NCBI GenBank assembly: GCA_017654735.1
Contig: JADPYG010000088.1
Location: 2,852,001 to 2,916,000 of the forward strand
Length of the DNA stretch: 64,000 nt
Reading direction: 5' to 3'
From: Vishniacozyma victoriae
Lineage: Eukaryota; Basidiomycota; Tremellomycetes; Tremellales; Bulleribasidiaceae
In this document: piece after piece, positions 1-12,560 of the stretch
How positions within the stretch are numbered: position 1 is the stretch's first letter
Layout of the letters: each line of letters opens with the position of its first letter
Translations under genes and position numbers: made by a program
The notes under the pieces: generated by a model
What the model saw: only the letters and a program-made list of their open reading frames with translations
What the model was told of the DNA's origin: nothing
Database searches by the model: none

Positions 1-1192
1 TTTCCTCCACTAGCCAGTAATTGCCCATCCGACCTCCACTTGAGACCACACACCTGGAATTAGCTTGGACGAATAGAGTACTATGACACTCACCTCGGCG
101 GTATGACCCATCAACTCCATGACTTTGTGTCTCGAGACTCTGACATCATGGTGGTGGATACTACCATCACGACATCCAGACGACAAGACATGACCATGCC
201 ATGATAACGAAGGTACTCGTGCGTTGTGCCCCTTCATGGTTCGCATCTTTGTCCCTTCATCCACATCCCAGACTTCCACATCGCCAATATCATTACCGAT
301 TGCCAAGTACGAGCCGTCATCTGACCACGACATGGCTGTCACAGGAATTTGAGCGTCTCTATGAAATCAGCAACTCTCACGGAAAGGTACTCACGATCCC
401 TCTCCGAGCGCCGTTACACTGCCACTTTCCGCATCCCAAACATAACCCAAATCTCCTAGACCGATAGCAACTCGATTCGAGCAGCCCCAATCAATAAGAT
501 TGAGGTAGTAGTCATCTGCAAAACCAGGAGCATCCAAGATTCGATCAGGGATATACGGAGGAGCTCGTTTCTTCAATCCAGTGGCTCCAGGTCCGGTCGT
601 TGTAGTACCTCGGCTGGCGGATGATGTGGAGTGTAGAAGGTAATTTCTCTGCTGGTCGAGATGGGAAGTAGCGTGAGAAGCTGGGGGAGGGGCGGATCGG
701 AATGACAGGATACGCCTGTTGGTATTGGGGATACCGAGTGATGCGCTGAGGGACGTAGTGGAAGCATCGGTCGGCTTCTCACCCGAACCCTCATGGTCAA
801 GAGCCAAAGTTGGGGCACTCGTCATGGACGTATCGGCAGATTGGCTCGTGGAGCTGGTTCTCGATGGTACGAATCTATCAAGCTAGTCATTAGCATTGTC
901 CGTCAGTGAACGAAGTCGAGCTTACATCTCTTCCTTTCGCTCCCTCTTTGCCATTTTCCTTTTCTCGCGAAAAAGAGTAGTCCCCGTTATTGGCCATTGA
1001 GGCGATGTCCATCTTCGGCATGCCCTCACGTAAAGAAGCTATAGCATCCGTATCACCACCCTTCCTTGGCGAAGTAGAAGCTTTTCCAATGAAGGGGTTG
1101 GAGCTGATTATCAGTCAAGTTTCCAAGTAATAGGGTTGAGTGATGACTTACACGTCCGCAGCAACATTTGAGCCTCCGGCTTTTGATTGCAT
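1..1192 (-). CDS. CDC20: APC/C activator Cdc20 (3' end off the left edge)
   Basis: WD40 co-activator that recruits substrates to the anaphase-promoting complex. Five exons can be read on the minus strand: 1152-1192, 926-1103, 395-882, 94-358 and <1-53. The N-terminus carries a KEN tripeptide in exon 2. A C-box (DRFVPSR) is formed across the exon 2/3 junction. It is followed by the Cdc20 signature PDRILDAPGFADDYYLNLIDW, which enters the beta-propeller. The WD blades continue with LSSGCRDGSIHHHDVRV, and the last visible exon reads VCGLKWRSDGQLLASGG. PDRILDAP favours Cdc20 over Cdh1, which normally has KVPFKVLDAP. The C-terminal blades and the IR tail lie outside the window. The gene is divergent from the PPR-like gene, sharing about 250 bp. 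Confidence 0.93.
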
Positions 1193-1442
1193 GTCGTTAG
1201 TTATATTTTTGGACGTAAATGTTTTGCTGTTTGGTATGCTACGAGGGGTATATATGCTGAATCGAAGTCTCAAGAAGTAAAGAGAGGAGGGGTAGAGTAG
1301 TGTATAGGGATGGTTCAAGCAAAACAAAGCAGTCGCGTAACTGGCAGATGAAGCTCAAGCCTATCTCATCTCGTGCCTGTTTCAGACGCACCTAACTCAT
1401 TTTGCTCATGTCAACCGATCAACGATCTTAATCTCTAGTGTT

Positions 1443-3948
1443 ATGCTAACATTCGCAAGCAGAGGTGCTGGCCCAGGTCCATCTACACTCGCCTTCCGAC
1501 TATCTCTGGCCAGAAAGAGTCTTACTTCCAATCCCATTCCAGCCTGTCCCGCGCAATCTCGACCTCATAGCGTCTACAAATTTAAACCGAAACCCGTCAT
1601 CCCAAATATCAAGAAACCGCCTCCGGCACCTTTCATCACAACTCTTAACGATCCGCAAGCTGTGGTAGATGCGACAATCAAGTGTTGCTGGAAGCGAGAC
1701 ACTAGAGGTCTAGTGGACGGATGGAAGCGGCTTCGGCAACTCGATGCAGTTGGGCGTATCAAGTCGAAAGAATTTGTCGTGCTCAGTGACTATGTTTGGA
1801 AGATTTTCATCACACAGGGAGCCGAGATTCTATCTCATCGAGAACGATATACTGTCCTTGAGGATATTGCGATAGAAGCAGCCGCTCGAGACTCGTGGAA
1901 AGGTCTATACACCCTCTTCATCGCGGCACTACGGAACGGTCATCCAGCACACGTCGCAAATGCCTTTGAAAGGTACAAGACCGCCATTCACGAAGTACAA
2001 GGCAAGACACGGAGTGGACATCTAGTGAGAGACAAGATTGCAAGGGATGAGAGTAGACTGGAAGGATATGGTCCCAAACCTCTGACTTATGTCTATCTTT
2101 TCGCCATGATGCGGCTCGAGCAAATCAACGGCAGAGTCATCATGAGTGTTTTCGAAACTCAGCGGTCATTGTTCAGTAGTCCACACAAGATGATGGATAC
2201 CGTACTGGCTTCGATCCTTCCGACTATACCGAAAACAGAGAGGGCGATCGTGCAACGCGATTACTACAAATTGATCGATACTGCCCTGTTCGTCTTGAAC
2301 ATCTGGCATCCTCAAGCTTTACTACGAACGATGCGAGATCTCGATTTCAACGCAGATTGGCGTGCGCTTCGAAAGCTTTACGATCGCTTCCTAGATTTGT
2401 CTATCGGACCAAACAAGCTCGTCCACGCCTATGACCTACACGAACGCGAACGCGCCCATTACGACGAGGTTCCGTTCACTACTGCCATCTGGCGTGAGTC
2501 TCGCGAGCTGTAGGTCCTGGCCATGGAGCTGACCTGTAGTACGGTTTGTCGCTTATATGAAGCGGGCAGGCGACCTTGCCAGTCTGAAAGATATGTTGGA
2601 GAAGCAGATGCCGATGCGGGGTCTCAAGCCATCTCCTCTAGTTTACCGAGCATTTCTCATATCATTCGCCTACCTCGCAAAACGACAAGAATCGTCGCTT
2701 TCTTTGAAACAACAAGCGGTCGAAGCGGCTGAAGACCTGTGGGGCGAAATCAACCGGATTGGTGTACCTGTCAACGATGATCTACTATCAGGCCGCATCG
2801 AAAGCTTGTCCATGTACGATCCTGTCTCGGTTCCGGCGTTGTACCAAATTATCTCAAGCGGAAAGTTTCCCCAGGCCGGTATCAAGACGCTTACCTGTCT
2901 GGTCAATTATTTCATGCGACAAGGTCAAGCGGAACAAGCTCTCGAGATCATTCGAGCTGGACTGGAAGGCAGAGGGATCTCTCAACCACACAAGTCTGCT
3001 TTCACTAGTGTCATCAAGCTAGCCGCACTTTCCCAATATAGGGGCAAGGAGAGTCAGCGTCTAGTGCTCAAAGCGCTCGAGCTTAAACCGGCAAAGATCC
3101 CTCTGGACCCTGCATCTGTCGGACTCGTACTCGCTCATATGCTCGCTTGGGGCTACAAGACCGATCGAGTCCTCGAGGCGTTCCGTCAAAACATCATGCA
3201 GAGCGAACGTTTCAACATGATCGATTGCTGGGAAGTCACCATCACGTCCATGTTGACCCGTTATCAGGATCACCACGAAACCACCGAGAGCGAATTCTAT
3301 GTTGCCATCAAAATCTTGGGCTTGACACGAACCGAACCACCACGCAATATTTCACACTACACTGGGCAACTACTCTGGAGCAAGATTTTTCGACGTCTTA
3401 TTGCGAGCTCGCTCTCAGCAGAAAGGCGCGCCGAACTGCTGGATCTTTGCGTCGATTCTTTCCCTCCCCCTGAGGTCCTCCAATTTGTTCCGGACCGCTT
3501 CCTCGCCATCATTGAGGATGCTCTCATCCGACCTCGCCGTGATCGGATCGCCGAAGTCAAAGGTCTAGTCGAATGGTACCTCGAACGTAGTAAAATGTAC
3601 ACCGGAGACAGGCGGCTTGTCACGATCGGTTACGTCCAACTGTGTGTCCGACATGGTGAATTGGGACTCGCCCTGAATATGGTGGAAGAGCATGATTCGA
3701 TGAGCAACGCAGCAAAGAGACAGGCTCGAGCTGTGATTGAGCAAGTGACGAGGGGTAGGCCTGCGAGCCCTGCTGTACTGGATGAATTGAGGTTGGCAAT
3801 GTATGGACAATTCAAGTCAAAGGACGACGGGCCGATCCTTGAACCCGAGCCCGAGGTTGAGAGTGACAGAGATGGAAGGGCGGATGATAGGCTGGTCGCG
3901 GAGTCGGATGATGGGGACTTTGATCTAGATGGGGAGGAATACACTTGA
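1443..3948 (+). CDS. PPR-like helical repeat protein, probably mitochondrial
   Basis: About 820 residues in two exons. The intron at 2494-2539 (GTGAGT...CTGACCTGTAG) joins the reading frames cleanly. The N-terminus is rich in Arg, Ser and Ala with few acidic residues for about 45 residues, typical of a mitochondrial presequence. The body is a run of amphipathic helix pairs with PPR-like spacing, for example the stretch around GIKTLTCLVNYFMRQGQAEQ near 2878-2937, but no textbook PPR consensus repeats. The last 40 residues are strongly acidic. Fungal proteins of this design usually act in mitochondrial RNA processing or translation; the specific role is not visible here. It lies about 145 bp upstream of the hydrolase gene on the same strand. 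Confidence 0.7.
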
Positions 3949-4092
3949 TTAGATAGATATTATGCAGCACTATTCTATAACTAGACCGAGGAATTCGGCC
4001 CGCATAGCCGGCGCGTCAGCTGTGACAGAGTTTAATTCAAGTCCGGACGACCTTATCATCAAAGCGTCAGTACTACGGGCTATCCTTAAGCA

Positions 4093-5392
4093 ATGCGTTC
4101 CGATGAGGTCGACTACAGTCGGGCTATACGATCGATACCCGACGAGAAGGCGAGATCCGCTCCACGCCCCATTGTAGGCATTGTCAAGGACCTACTCGCC
4201 AAAGTCCTCATGCCTCCACTCGTTCTCGCCGAACTACCTTATCTCATCTACATCAAGTTGTTCAAGCGCAAGACAAGTCCACAATGGTCATTCCTCCGTC
4301 TGTTCGTCGTCAATTCAATGCGATTGACGAGCTGGGTGTTCAATACGACCATTCCGCAACCGAGATCGGAGCAGGAGCAATGGGGTATACCGTCAGATGG
4401 CGAGCCGTACAAGGAGGCTATCAGGACGGGAGAGATCGGGTTCGAGATCGTGAAGCTGAATCCAGTGGACGATAGTATGAGGAAGGGCATTGCGAAAGTT
4501 CCAGCGGTCAAGGGGGAGCTTACACCTGGATTTTGGTTTCGGCCAAAAGGCGCAAAGACGGATCAGGTCATCCTGTATATTCACGGAGGGTGAGTCCTTC
4601 CTTTTACACTGGTGGACAAAGCTCATGGCAGTGCTTATGTACGAGGCCACCCGATGTGGCAGCCTCTGGCCAAGGATCTGGCGATAGAGACGAGCACACC
4701 TGTCTTTGGTGAGTAATCCTCGTTGCGACTGGTCGCTAATCAGACAGCTGTCAATTACCGCAAATGTGTGTCTGCTACAACTGCTTTCCCGGCTCCGCTA
4801 CTCGACGCCCTATCGGCCTACACCTACCTACTCAAGACCTATGAATCATCGACGATAACATTCGCTGGTGACTCGGCTGGAGCACATTTATGTCTCTTCC
4901 TATCACGATACCTCCAACTCGTCAATCTACCTCAACCTAAAGCCATGGGCTTGATCTCCCCCTGGTCAGATTTCGCTCCGGCTTATCCCAGCTACAAGAC
5001 GCATGGGTGGTTCGATTTCTTAGAACCCAAACGTCTCGCTACTGCCGTCGACAGCGCTCTACGGTGGTACGCCCCATTCATGAGAAGCAATGTATGGTTC
5101 TCGCCGGCCAAAGCTTCCAAGGGTGACTTTACATATCTGGCAGACGCAAATGTTGATATGCACCTGACACTGGGTACTCGAGAGTTGTTTGAGGACGAGA
5201 TCAGGTTGCTCAGAGAAGTCATGGAGAGAGACGGAGTCAACGTCCGCTTATACGAGGTGAGTACCACGCGTGGACCCGTTTACTGAAGCGAAGCACATTG
5301 ACGGCGTACACGCCGAGATGAACCTCGACCCGAAGTCTCGAGTAGAGTTCATCCAGGGTCTGAAGCGATCTATTGCAAAGAACCACGATTGA
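4093..5392 (+). CDS. HSL-type alpha/beta hydrolase
   Basis: Four exons: 4093-4589, 4632-4708, 4748-5256 and 5294-5392. The oxyanion-hole HGG motif is split by intron 1 (HGG|AYVRGHP). The nucleophile elbow is GDSAG. A late GTRELFEDE stretch probably supplies the acid, and the last exon gives DGVHAEM with the catalytic His. HGG upstream of GDSAG defines the hormone-sensitive-lipase/alpha-beta hydrolase 3 family of esterases and lipases. A hydrophobic helix near residues 30-55 (LMPPLVLAELPYLIYIKLF) could anchor it to a membrane. Substrate unknown. The second intron is only 39 nt. The start is the first in-frame ATG with coding-like composition. Confidence 0.85.
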
Positions 5393-5899
5393 TTTGGAAG
5401 TTTGGAAGAAGTTTCACCGGGTTTGTCCGCGGTCAGCACGTAGACATTCCGTCCATAGCCGTATGATTCTCATGGCTTTTTTCCGGTCCCGTACATGTTT
5501 CACTGATCGTTCCCTTGCTCCGGTCAAGTTTCGCCGCGGATTTGTCAAGTGGCGTGTTTGTAAGCGAGAGTGTGGAGGTGATTAGCAAATTTTGCCAAGA
5601 AGACATCACCCCTTGCCGCCGGTAGAAGCCCCGCGACCCTGAGCTGTTCCCATTCTGGCGGGTGCCGAGGAGTCTTTTTCGAATCTCCCTCAAGCGGCAA
5701 CGGAAGAAGCGAAGTAATCGGAGCTACAGAGCGCTTCGGCGGGGCGTCATCGGGGTGAGAAAATTCTGTTGATTGGGCCAACGAGAGGCCCGGTTATGAA
5801 AGGGGGAACCAGGGGTTACTATATATTGCTGAGGTCGGTCCGAGAATCATCTTTTCTTCCCTCATCTTTTCATTCAGCCTTCTGTTTGCCTCAAGCAAG
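5393..5899. other. Intergenic: hydrolase 3' end and permease promoter
   Basis: No coding exon is supported in this 507 bp. Short ORFs on both strands lack splice-compatible continuation. The stretch is rich in CGG/CCG triplets. It holds an ATTGG (inverted CCAAT) near 5772 and an AT-rich TATATATT element near 5820, and probably contains the terminator of the hydrolase gene and the promoter of the MFS permease. Confidence 0.4.
5819..5827 (+). promoter_or_regulatory. TATA-like element of the MFS permease
   Basis: A CTATATATT stretch lies about 75 bp before the start codon at 5900, with an inverted CCAAT about 45 bp further upstream. Position and composition fit a core promoter; there is no direct evidence. 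Confidence 0.3.
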
Positions 5900-7798
5900 A
5901 TGGCCGACATCAAGAACGAAGAAATCATCCAGAATGACAATGCTTCGGCTATTGAGGCGAACTTGAAGGGAGCTTCAGAAGACCCATTAGCCCCTGGGAC
6001 AGAAAGGCGAATTGCCGTTGAGAAGAAGCTGAAGCGAAAGCTCGATGCTCGGTGAGTGAATGACACCATACGTATGTTCCACTGCTGATCGCTAGATGCT
6101 CTCTATTCGTTTTGATCTACATCCTCAACTATCTCGACCGAAACAATATCGCAGCCGCCCGTCTTCGTGGTCTGCAAGAGGACCTAAGCCTTTCCAATAC
6201 CGAATACTCGACATGCCTGAGTATCTTGTATGTCGGATACATCTTGATGCAAATCCCCAGTAACATGATCATCAACAAGATCTCCCGACCAAGTTGGTAC
6301 ATTGCTGCTGCTGTACGTCCCCCCCTATCAGCTTACGATCCTGTGCTGATATGCAGATGCTTCTATGGGGTCTCATCTCCACTCTCTCTGGTGTCGTTAA
6401 TGATTTCGGGGGTATGGTTGCTACGTAAGTCACTTTTGGCGCATCTCAGAAGAACTCCGCTAACTAGCAGTCGTTTCTTCCTTGGTATGTTCCCTGGCAA
6501 ATCATGTGACGTCCCTTCTGACCAGCCCCAGGTTTCGTAGAAGCTGCTTTCTTGCCCGGAGCGCTCTTGATCCTGTCCAAATGGTACACCAGGCGAGAAT
6601 TGACTTTACGAAACGCCCTTTTGTTCGCCGGAAACCTAATTTCGAACGCTTTCTCCGCATTGGTAGCTGCTGGAATGTAAGTTCGACTTCTACCTATCGT
6701 GTGACTATGCTAACCTCCAGCTTGTCGAACATGCAAGGCTCTCTCGGTCACCCTGCTTGGCGATGGTTGTTCTGGATCGAAGGAGCAGTGACCATGGGGG
6801 TAGCAATCTCTGGTGAGTCACCAGTCGTGGTCATAGAGGACGTAAGCTGACTCTTTTTAAGCTGCTTTCATTCTGCCCGACTTGCCTACCAACTCCAAGG
6901 GCTTCACCGAGGAGGAGCTTTTGGTCGCCCGGATGCGGATGGAGGAGGACGTCGGAGAGGCTGATGTCGATTCCGCCGAGCAGGGCGCTTTCGACGGTTT
7001 GCTCATGGCTCTCAAGGACACCAAGATCTATGTTTTAATGTTCACCTTGACTGCCTATGTCGTTGGACTCAGCTTCAATGCTTTCTTCGTAAGTTCCCAG
7101 AATCTGTTCTAGAATGGTGACTGATCGTCAGCCTACCCTTACCGGAACTCTCGGCTTCAGCTATGTCCCCACCCTCCTCATGAGTGCTCCCCCATGGGCT
7201 TTCTCTGTTATCATCTCGATGATCAACGCTTGGCACGCCGATCGAACTCAGGAGAAGGTAAGCTCATCCCTTCTTCTATTTCTTTCTCTGGTACCGCTTC
7301 AGTCCTAACGTTCAGTTCTGGCACATCGTCGGTCCTATCTGCCTTGGTCTTGTAGGGTTTATCATTTCAATCAGCACAGAAGTCGTCGCGGCCCGATACG
7401 TCGCTCTCTTCCTCCAGGCCGGCTCTTACGCAGGATTCATCGTATTCTACAGTTGGTTGAGTTCCTCCTTCCCTCGTCCTCCAGCAAAGCGAGCCGTCGC
7501 GATCGCCATGGTTAACGCCTTCTCTCAGCTCGGAAACATCGCTGGATCGTACGTCTGGCAAATGCCCGAAAACGGTTTCCGAAAGTCGTACGGAATCGTC
7601 ATTGCCATGTTTGGAGTCACTATTGCTGGATGCTTCTGGTTCAGGCAGATTCTGGTCGGATTAAACAAAAAGATTGAAGCTGCTGAGCAGGCGGCTGAGA
7701 CAGAGGGACCTGTAGACACTCATAAGCGTGACCAGATTCATGTTGAGGGCGATGCGGAGATTTCTGGGCTGCAAAGAGGATTCAGGTACCTTGTCTAG
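5900..7798 (+). CDS. MFS permease, allantoate/anion:cation symporter type
   Basis: About 500 residues with twelve predicted membrane helices over roughly nine short introns. The cytosolic N-terminus is followed by a first helix ending in LNYLDRNNIAAARL. This is the hallmark YLDR(x)N motif of the ACS (Dal5/Tna1/Liz1-like) family. Next comes the YVGYILMQIPSNMII helix and the second-repeat segment EKFWHIVGPICLGLVGF. Characterised relatives take up allantoate, nicotinate, pantothenate, biotin precursors or other organic anions; the substrate cannot be read from sequence. The start at 5900 follows CAAG and gives a hydrophilic 60-residue N-terminus before intron 1 (6052-6095). The C-terminus is hydrophilic and acidic. 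It belongs to a plus-strand run with the genes on both sides. Confidence 0.9.
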
Positions 7799-8093
7799 TG
7801 GATATGCATCGTATACTTGGGCTGTGGAAAGGTCTCGGCTACCGTGAGCAACGGCTAAACGCCGGAAAAGTGAGCCAGGGTGAGGCGAGTCGTAGCGCCA
7901 CTGCCACGTTGGGCTTCTTAAACGGGGGGCGTCTAATGTCTGACCTCCACCTCTCGTGTCCACTAACTTCCCTTCCTCCCTAACCTATCTTCACACTTCC
8001 TTCTACATACATATCACCCTCCTCGTTAGCGTACCATCCTGCTTACTTATACTATAGCTGAAACTTGTATCAGCTCGCTAGCTCACCTCAACA

Positions 8094-11000
8094 ATGACAA
8101 GAGATGCTTATAAAGCGCTGATGCGTGAGTTATATCTACTGGTAAGATAGGTGATCTAGGCTGACGCTGTCTTAGAGCATTCGCTGCGACTAAAACAAGC
8201 CCTCACGCCCTTTACTGATCTATCCAACCTCGAAGCACCTCAAATTCAAGCTTTCATGGACCTCCTAGAACCAGTGAACGATGCCGCGAATATCTTCGAG
8301 AAGGAAAGGAAATCTGCGATGAAGAAGCCCATCGACGGGAAAATCAAGGAGATGGGACTGCGGGTGGATAAGACTGGGACTGAGATCTACAATATGATTG
8401 AAGAGCTCAGTGCAGGTAGGAAACGGGCGGATGACCCCGGAGAAATCGACATCCTCCTCGCTCAAAGTAGGCGAAGCTCATGTATATTGGGGTACTGATG
8501 ATAGTTCGACTAGCTGCTCATCGCATCTTACAATCGGCCGACGATGGTCACCAGGACGAGAAGAGTAGGCAGAGCCAACTCTCCAAGTGTGTGCTGATGA
8601 CAGCTCTCATCAGGCGACTCGACTTGGTCACTGCGACGTCTGTACACCTTACCAGTGGGTCTCATCCTACATGATCAAGACTGACGTGCACAGAAACTGG
8701 ACTAGATCGTGAAGCCGGCGACGTACTATTCATAGCGGCCGATGTGGGTCGTCTTCTCCCCGCTACTGTACCCTGCTTGCTGATGGCCAGCTCGAAGATG
8801 CTTTGAACTCGTCTACAGAAGGCGATGAGGGGCCATCGGAATTGGCTGTGCTGTCTGTCGTCAACTATTACCTTGGTAGAGTCGATATAGTAAGTCTGGA
8901 GCTCCGGGTGCATCATTCTGGCTTATTTCCCAGGCCATCAAGCAACACAATTCGCAGGTCGGCACCTTCTTCGTCGACAAAGCTATAAGTATATCTGAGC
9001 GGTCAGCTTTTGCTGACTCCACTTAGATATGATGCAGAATTATTCTGTCCCTACTGCCAAAGTGAGCAAGCTCTCACCGTACTACTAGGCCACGCTGATA
9101 GGCAGTGGCGAGAAGTCGCGACCAAATGTTGGGAAGCAGGGGACGACATCCGAATTCAAGCCAAGGGAGAAGAGTTCGAGTCTTTGACCGAAGCTGTCGG
9201 ATGGCTATACAGAGGTTTGGATCTGGTCGAGAGGCTACAGAAGCAGATCAAACCGGTCAATTGGGTCAAAGACCTTAATGTCGCCGTTCATCGAAGTCTG
9301 GGTAAGTTTCCTTTCGTACGTGTTCCCCTGGCGCTGATATGTAGTCCGATGTCATCTCGTTCTCGGAGCGTCTGATCGAGATGCTCTCGAAAAGGCTAAA
9401 GCTCTCTTCTTCGATTTGACCAAACTAGTCGATTCCAGGGTAAGTCTATCAGTTGACAACGCTCATGAGCCAGGACCCACAAGTCACTTGCAAATCAGCC
9501 ATCTTCAACCTGAGGATACTACAAATGAGCGAGGCGCCTGCAGCTGAGATCAATTCATGTCAGTCCAAACCACCAGTCTCACAGTCCTGGGCTGACCTCT
9601 AGGTATCAACTCTCTGCTCTCTCAGCTAGTCTGGTCAAACGAGGTGGTTGAAGAGTAAGCTAGCAATTCTGAATGAGTGCTGATGTACAGACTCTTGGCT
9701 GCTTTCGCTTTCCGAGATCCTGCGTAGGCCAAAACATAGTCTCTTCGCTGATTGGGTAGAGACGACATATCGGGAGAGGCTCTCGAGTGTTTGTTCGGGG
9801 CTGCTCAAGGTAGTGAAGAAGGAGTCGCCTTCTCGCAAGAGGTGCTCTTAGCTTTCTTCACTTTTCTCCGTTCATACGCCAAATCGAAAGCATTCATCGC
9901 GATGAAGCTCGCCAGCTCGGCCATAGACCGTAAGTCGCATGGAATAGAACATGGGCTGACTTCCCAGTCATAGCAAATTGTGGTGATGTTCGACACCTGG
10001 AGGGAGCGCTACCAGCTTGCGAGACCGTAAGTCTCCCATATCACCATCATGTACCATCGCTGATGGCAGATGGTGTGGGGCTTAGGAGACCACTTTAGTG
10101 GGTCAGGCCAAGACGAGACCGCTGCTCAATGGTGTAATGTTCTCTCATCCACTTGCTCCCAGCTGACATTCAGACGAGCTGGCACTTCAGCCCGTCTTTC
10201 ATAGAGGAGACTCGCCAGCAAATCAGCACATCATCAGAAGGTGAGTCCCGATCGTCTTTGCCGGATCACTTGAGCTGACGATGTAGAAAAGCAGCATTAT
10301 GCTACATCCAATCTCAACAACTCGCCAGGGCGCTGGAGACCCTTCGACCATGCCCCCAAGATCAAGCTGCCACTCAGTACCTGAACTTCCTGGTCGCCTT
10401 GTACCAGAACAAAGAATCAGCAGGTGCGCTATTCATCAGGGCGTTTTGACCTCGACGCTGATTATCAGCTATTCAAGCAGTTGACAACATATGTCGATGT
10501 CCCGACATGCGACCTATGCAGCTACAGCTCATGGTGTCAGTCAGATTTTGCCGTACTCATAGCGTCGGTGCTGATCAATCAGGTCTATGGCAGACGAAGT
10601 ACAAAACAAACCCGTTCTGATCAAAGCTCTCGCGAGCCTATCAGACGCCATCAAGGACGTCAAGGTAGCTCGAGAAGTCAAAATCGAAGCCTTTACTCTC
10701 ATCAGGTGCGTTTCAAATCCAGGTGCCACTCGTGCTTATGATTCAGGACTCTGGTAAGACTGCTCATAGGTGAACTGAGCGAGAATCCAGAGGTGGACGC
10801 TCCTCCCAAGATTCAGAGTTCGATTCAACACCTAGACTCGGGTACATTTCCTCTGGCTCAGCAATGCTAACAGTCTAGCGCACGATCTATTCAACGATTC
10901 TTCCAAGCCTGATACGAAGAGCAATGACCTGGTTTGGCTTTACAAGTCTGGTGAGTTCAGGTCACCATGTCTTGCCTGCATTGACTGATACGTCTAGCTC

Positions 11001-12179
11001 TCAATATCGCAATCAAGGGGTCCAAGACCTGGCCTACGGAACTTACTGCGGAGGTGTTTGATAAAGCTGTTCAAGTCCGTTGTCACGTTTGATGAGGAGA
11101 AGTTTGGCTGACAGACAGCTCATGGAGGACTACGCTACCCTTGATCGCGGTAAGAATGACGTCGAGCTCGATCACCAAATGGCTTCTGGCTACTTCGCTG
11201 TGTTGAGCGGTAAGGTCTTTGAGTACAGGGATATGGAGCAGGCAGATGATAAGGTTTGTCTATGTCGATTCAAGCTCAACACGGCTGATGTCGGTAGGCC
11301 TTATTGCTCGGTCACCTTCAAGGCTACCTACCCAAATGCCGAGACGCGATCGAGAGGGCTCTTCAATCACGATCGGAATTGGCAACACTCCCCCAGATGG
11401 AGAAGATGCTTGACGTCTACCATGTCGAGCTCTGCTGCGAGGATCAGGATTGGGAGAATCTTGATACGTTTACCAAGGCGAGTACTGTCATCGAGGGCAT
11501 TTCTCGTATTGGACGCTGATACTCTTAGGAAGTCATTGCTTGGCCTCAATCTCTGGACAGAACCGAGACTTTGGAGATGATCATGGATATCGCGGCTCGA
11601 TACTATGGATGTCCATCAGGCTGTACGTCCACTCGATTCGTTATAGCTGACGGGCTCTAAGTGACATGGCAACTGAACGGAGAGCTACATAAATCAGCCT
11701 CCCTCGAGACCCCTCAAGATATTGCCCGATACGCGAGATCGACTCGTGCTCTCTTGGCCAGTCAGGCGCAAGACAAGACTGCTGAACAGAGGATGATCGA
11801 TATTATGGATCACGCAATTTCGGTTTTACAGGGCCCCGTTGGTGAACAAGTAAGTAAAGAACAACCATGCTGAGCTGACAAAGAAGGGTCAATACCCAGA
11901 GGATGAAGGAGTATGGCTGTTGTCGACAGCCTTCAATCGAGGATTGGATTGCTTCGAGTAAGCCCTCTTCAGGGAGTGTAGAACTGTATGCTGACTCGAT
12001 AGCGAGGATGATTTCGAAGGGGCTCAGTTGTGGAACGGTATTGCCAAAGACCTCTGTGCCGTGATCAGAGGTGGAAATGGGTTCAAAGCTCGAGTACGTC
12101 CCCGCATATTCTCACCTTCGCAATATCGGCTGATAATTAGATCGACGAGCAAGAAGAGTGTATCGCCAAGATCGAATAG
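8094..12179 (+). CDS. SPO22: SPO22/ZIP4-like meiotic TPR protein
   Basis: A helical TPR-type protein of roughly 950-980 residues spread over more than twenty small exons. After splicing, one segment reads VGTFFVDKAINMMQNYSVPT. It is followed by a W..G helix and TEAVGWLYRGLDLVERL, the fmldKA...eAv.WL..al pattern of the SPO22/ZIP4/TEX11 family. Near the C-terminus, WLLSTAFNRGLDCFDEDD matches the family's W.l.tawNrG..... block. ZIP4/SPO22 is a ZMM factor that promotes crossovers and links Zip3 and synaptonemal complex proteins to recombination sites. The first exon encodes only ten codons and the last intron ends at 12140. Expression is probably meiosis-linked; nothing in the sequence shows this directly. 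Confidence 0.72.
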
Positions 12180-12560
12180 TGTCTGCAAGGCACCGTGTGA
12201 ATGCATAAAGTCCAAGTCTGAAACGCCAGGGCACATACACACACATACAAACACACACACTTGCCGCTTTTACTTCAATCATGTTCGATGTGCTGCGAGT
12301 CATGACTTCATCATACACTCGCTCCCAATCTAGTCGGGGAGTCAAGCAGAACTTAGCCCCGGTCCAACCATGAGCTACCCCGAAACTCTACCGACTCACA
12401 TAGGGGCAGATTCCACGGATGAAAAGTACCACGACCAGACATCCAGGCGACGCCCGGACCCGATGACTTGGGTTTGCGCTTTCACCGGAATCTTCGCTAC
12501 AATCGGCTACTATGACCGATACTCGATCTCCTCCTCCGTTCAGGTCTAATAGGGATCGCG
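12180..12560. other. Intergenic with CA tract and a 59-codon upstream ORF
   Basis: Between SPO22 and the GT69 gene lies a CA-rich tract (12232-12260) and an ORF from 12370 to about 12550. That ORF has a credible hydrophilic start followed by an aromatic/hydrophobic stretch, and runs into TAA just before the glycosyltransferase frame. It may be an upstream ORF or a missed first exon. No splice junction that restores frame is convincing. Confidence 0.4.
12232..12260. repeat. CA-rich simple repeat
   Basis: Imperfect (CA)n microsatellite with T interruptions, just after the SPO22 stop and most likely in its 3' UTR. Confidence 0.8.
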
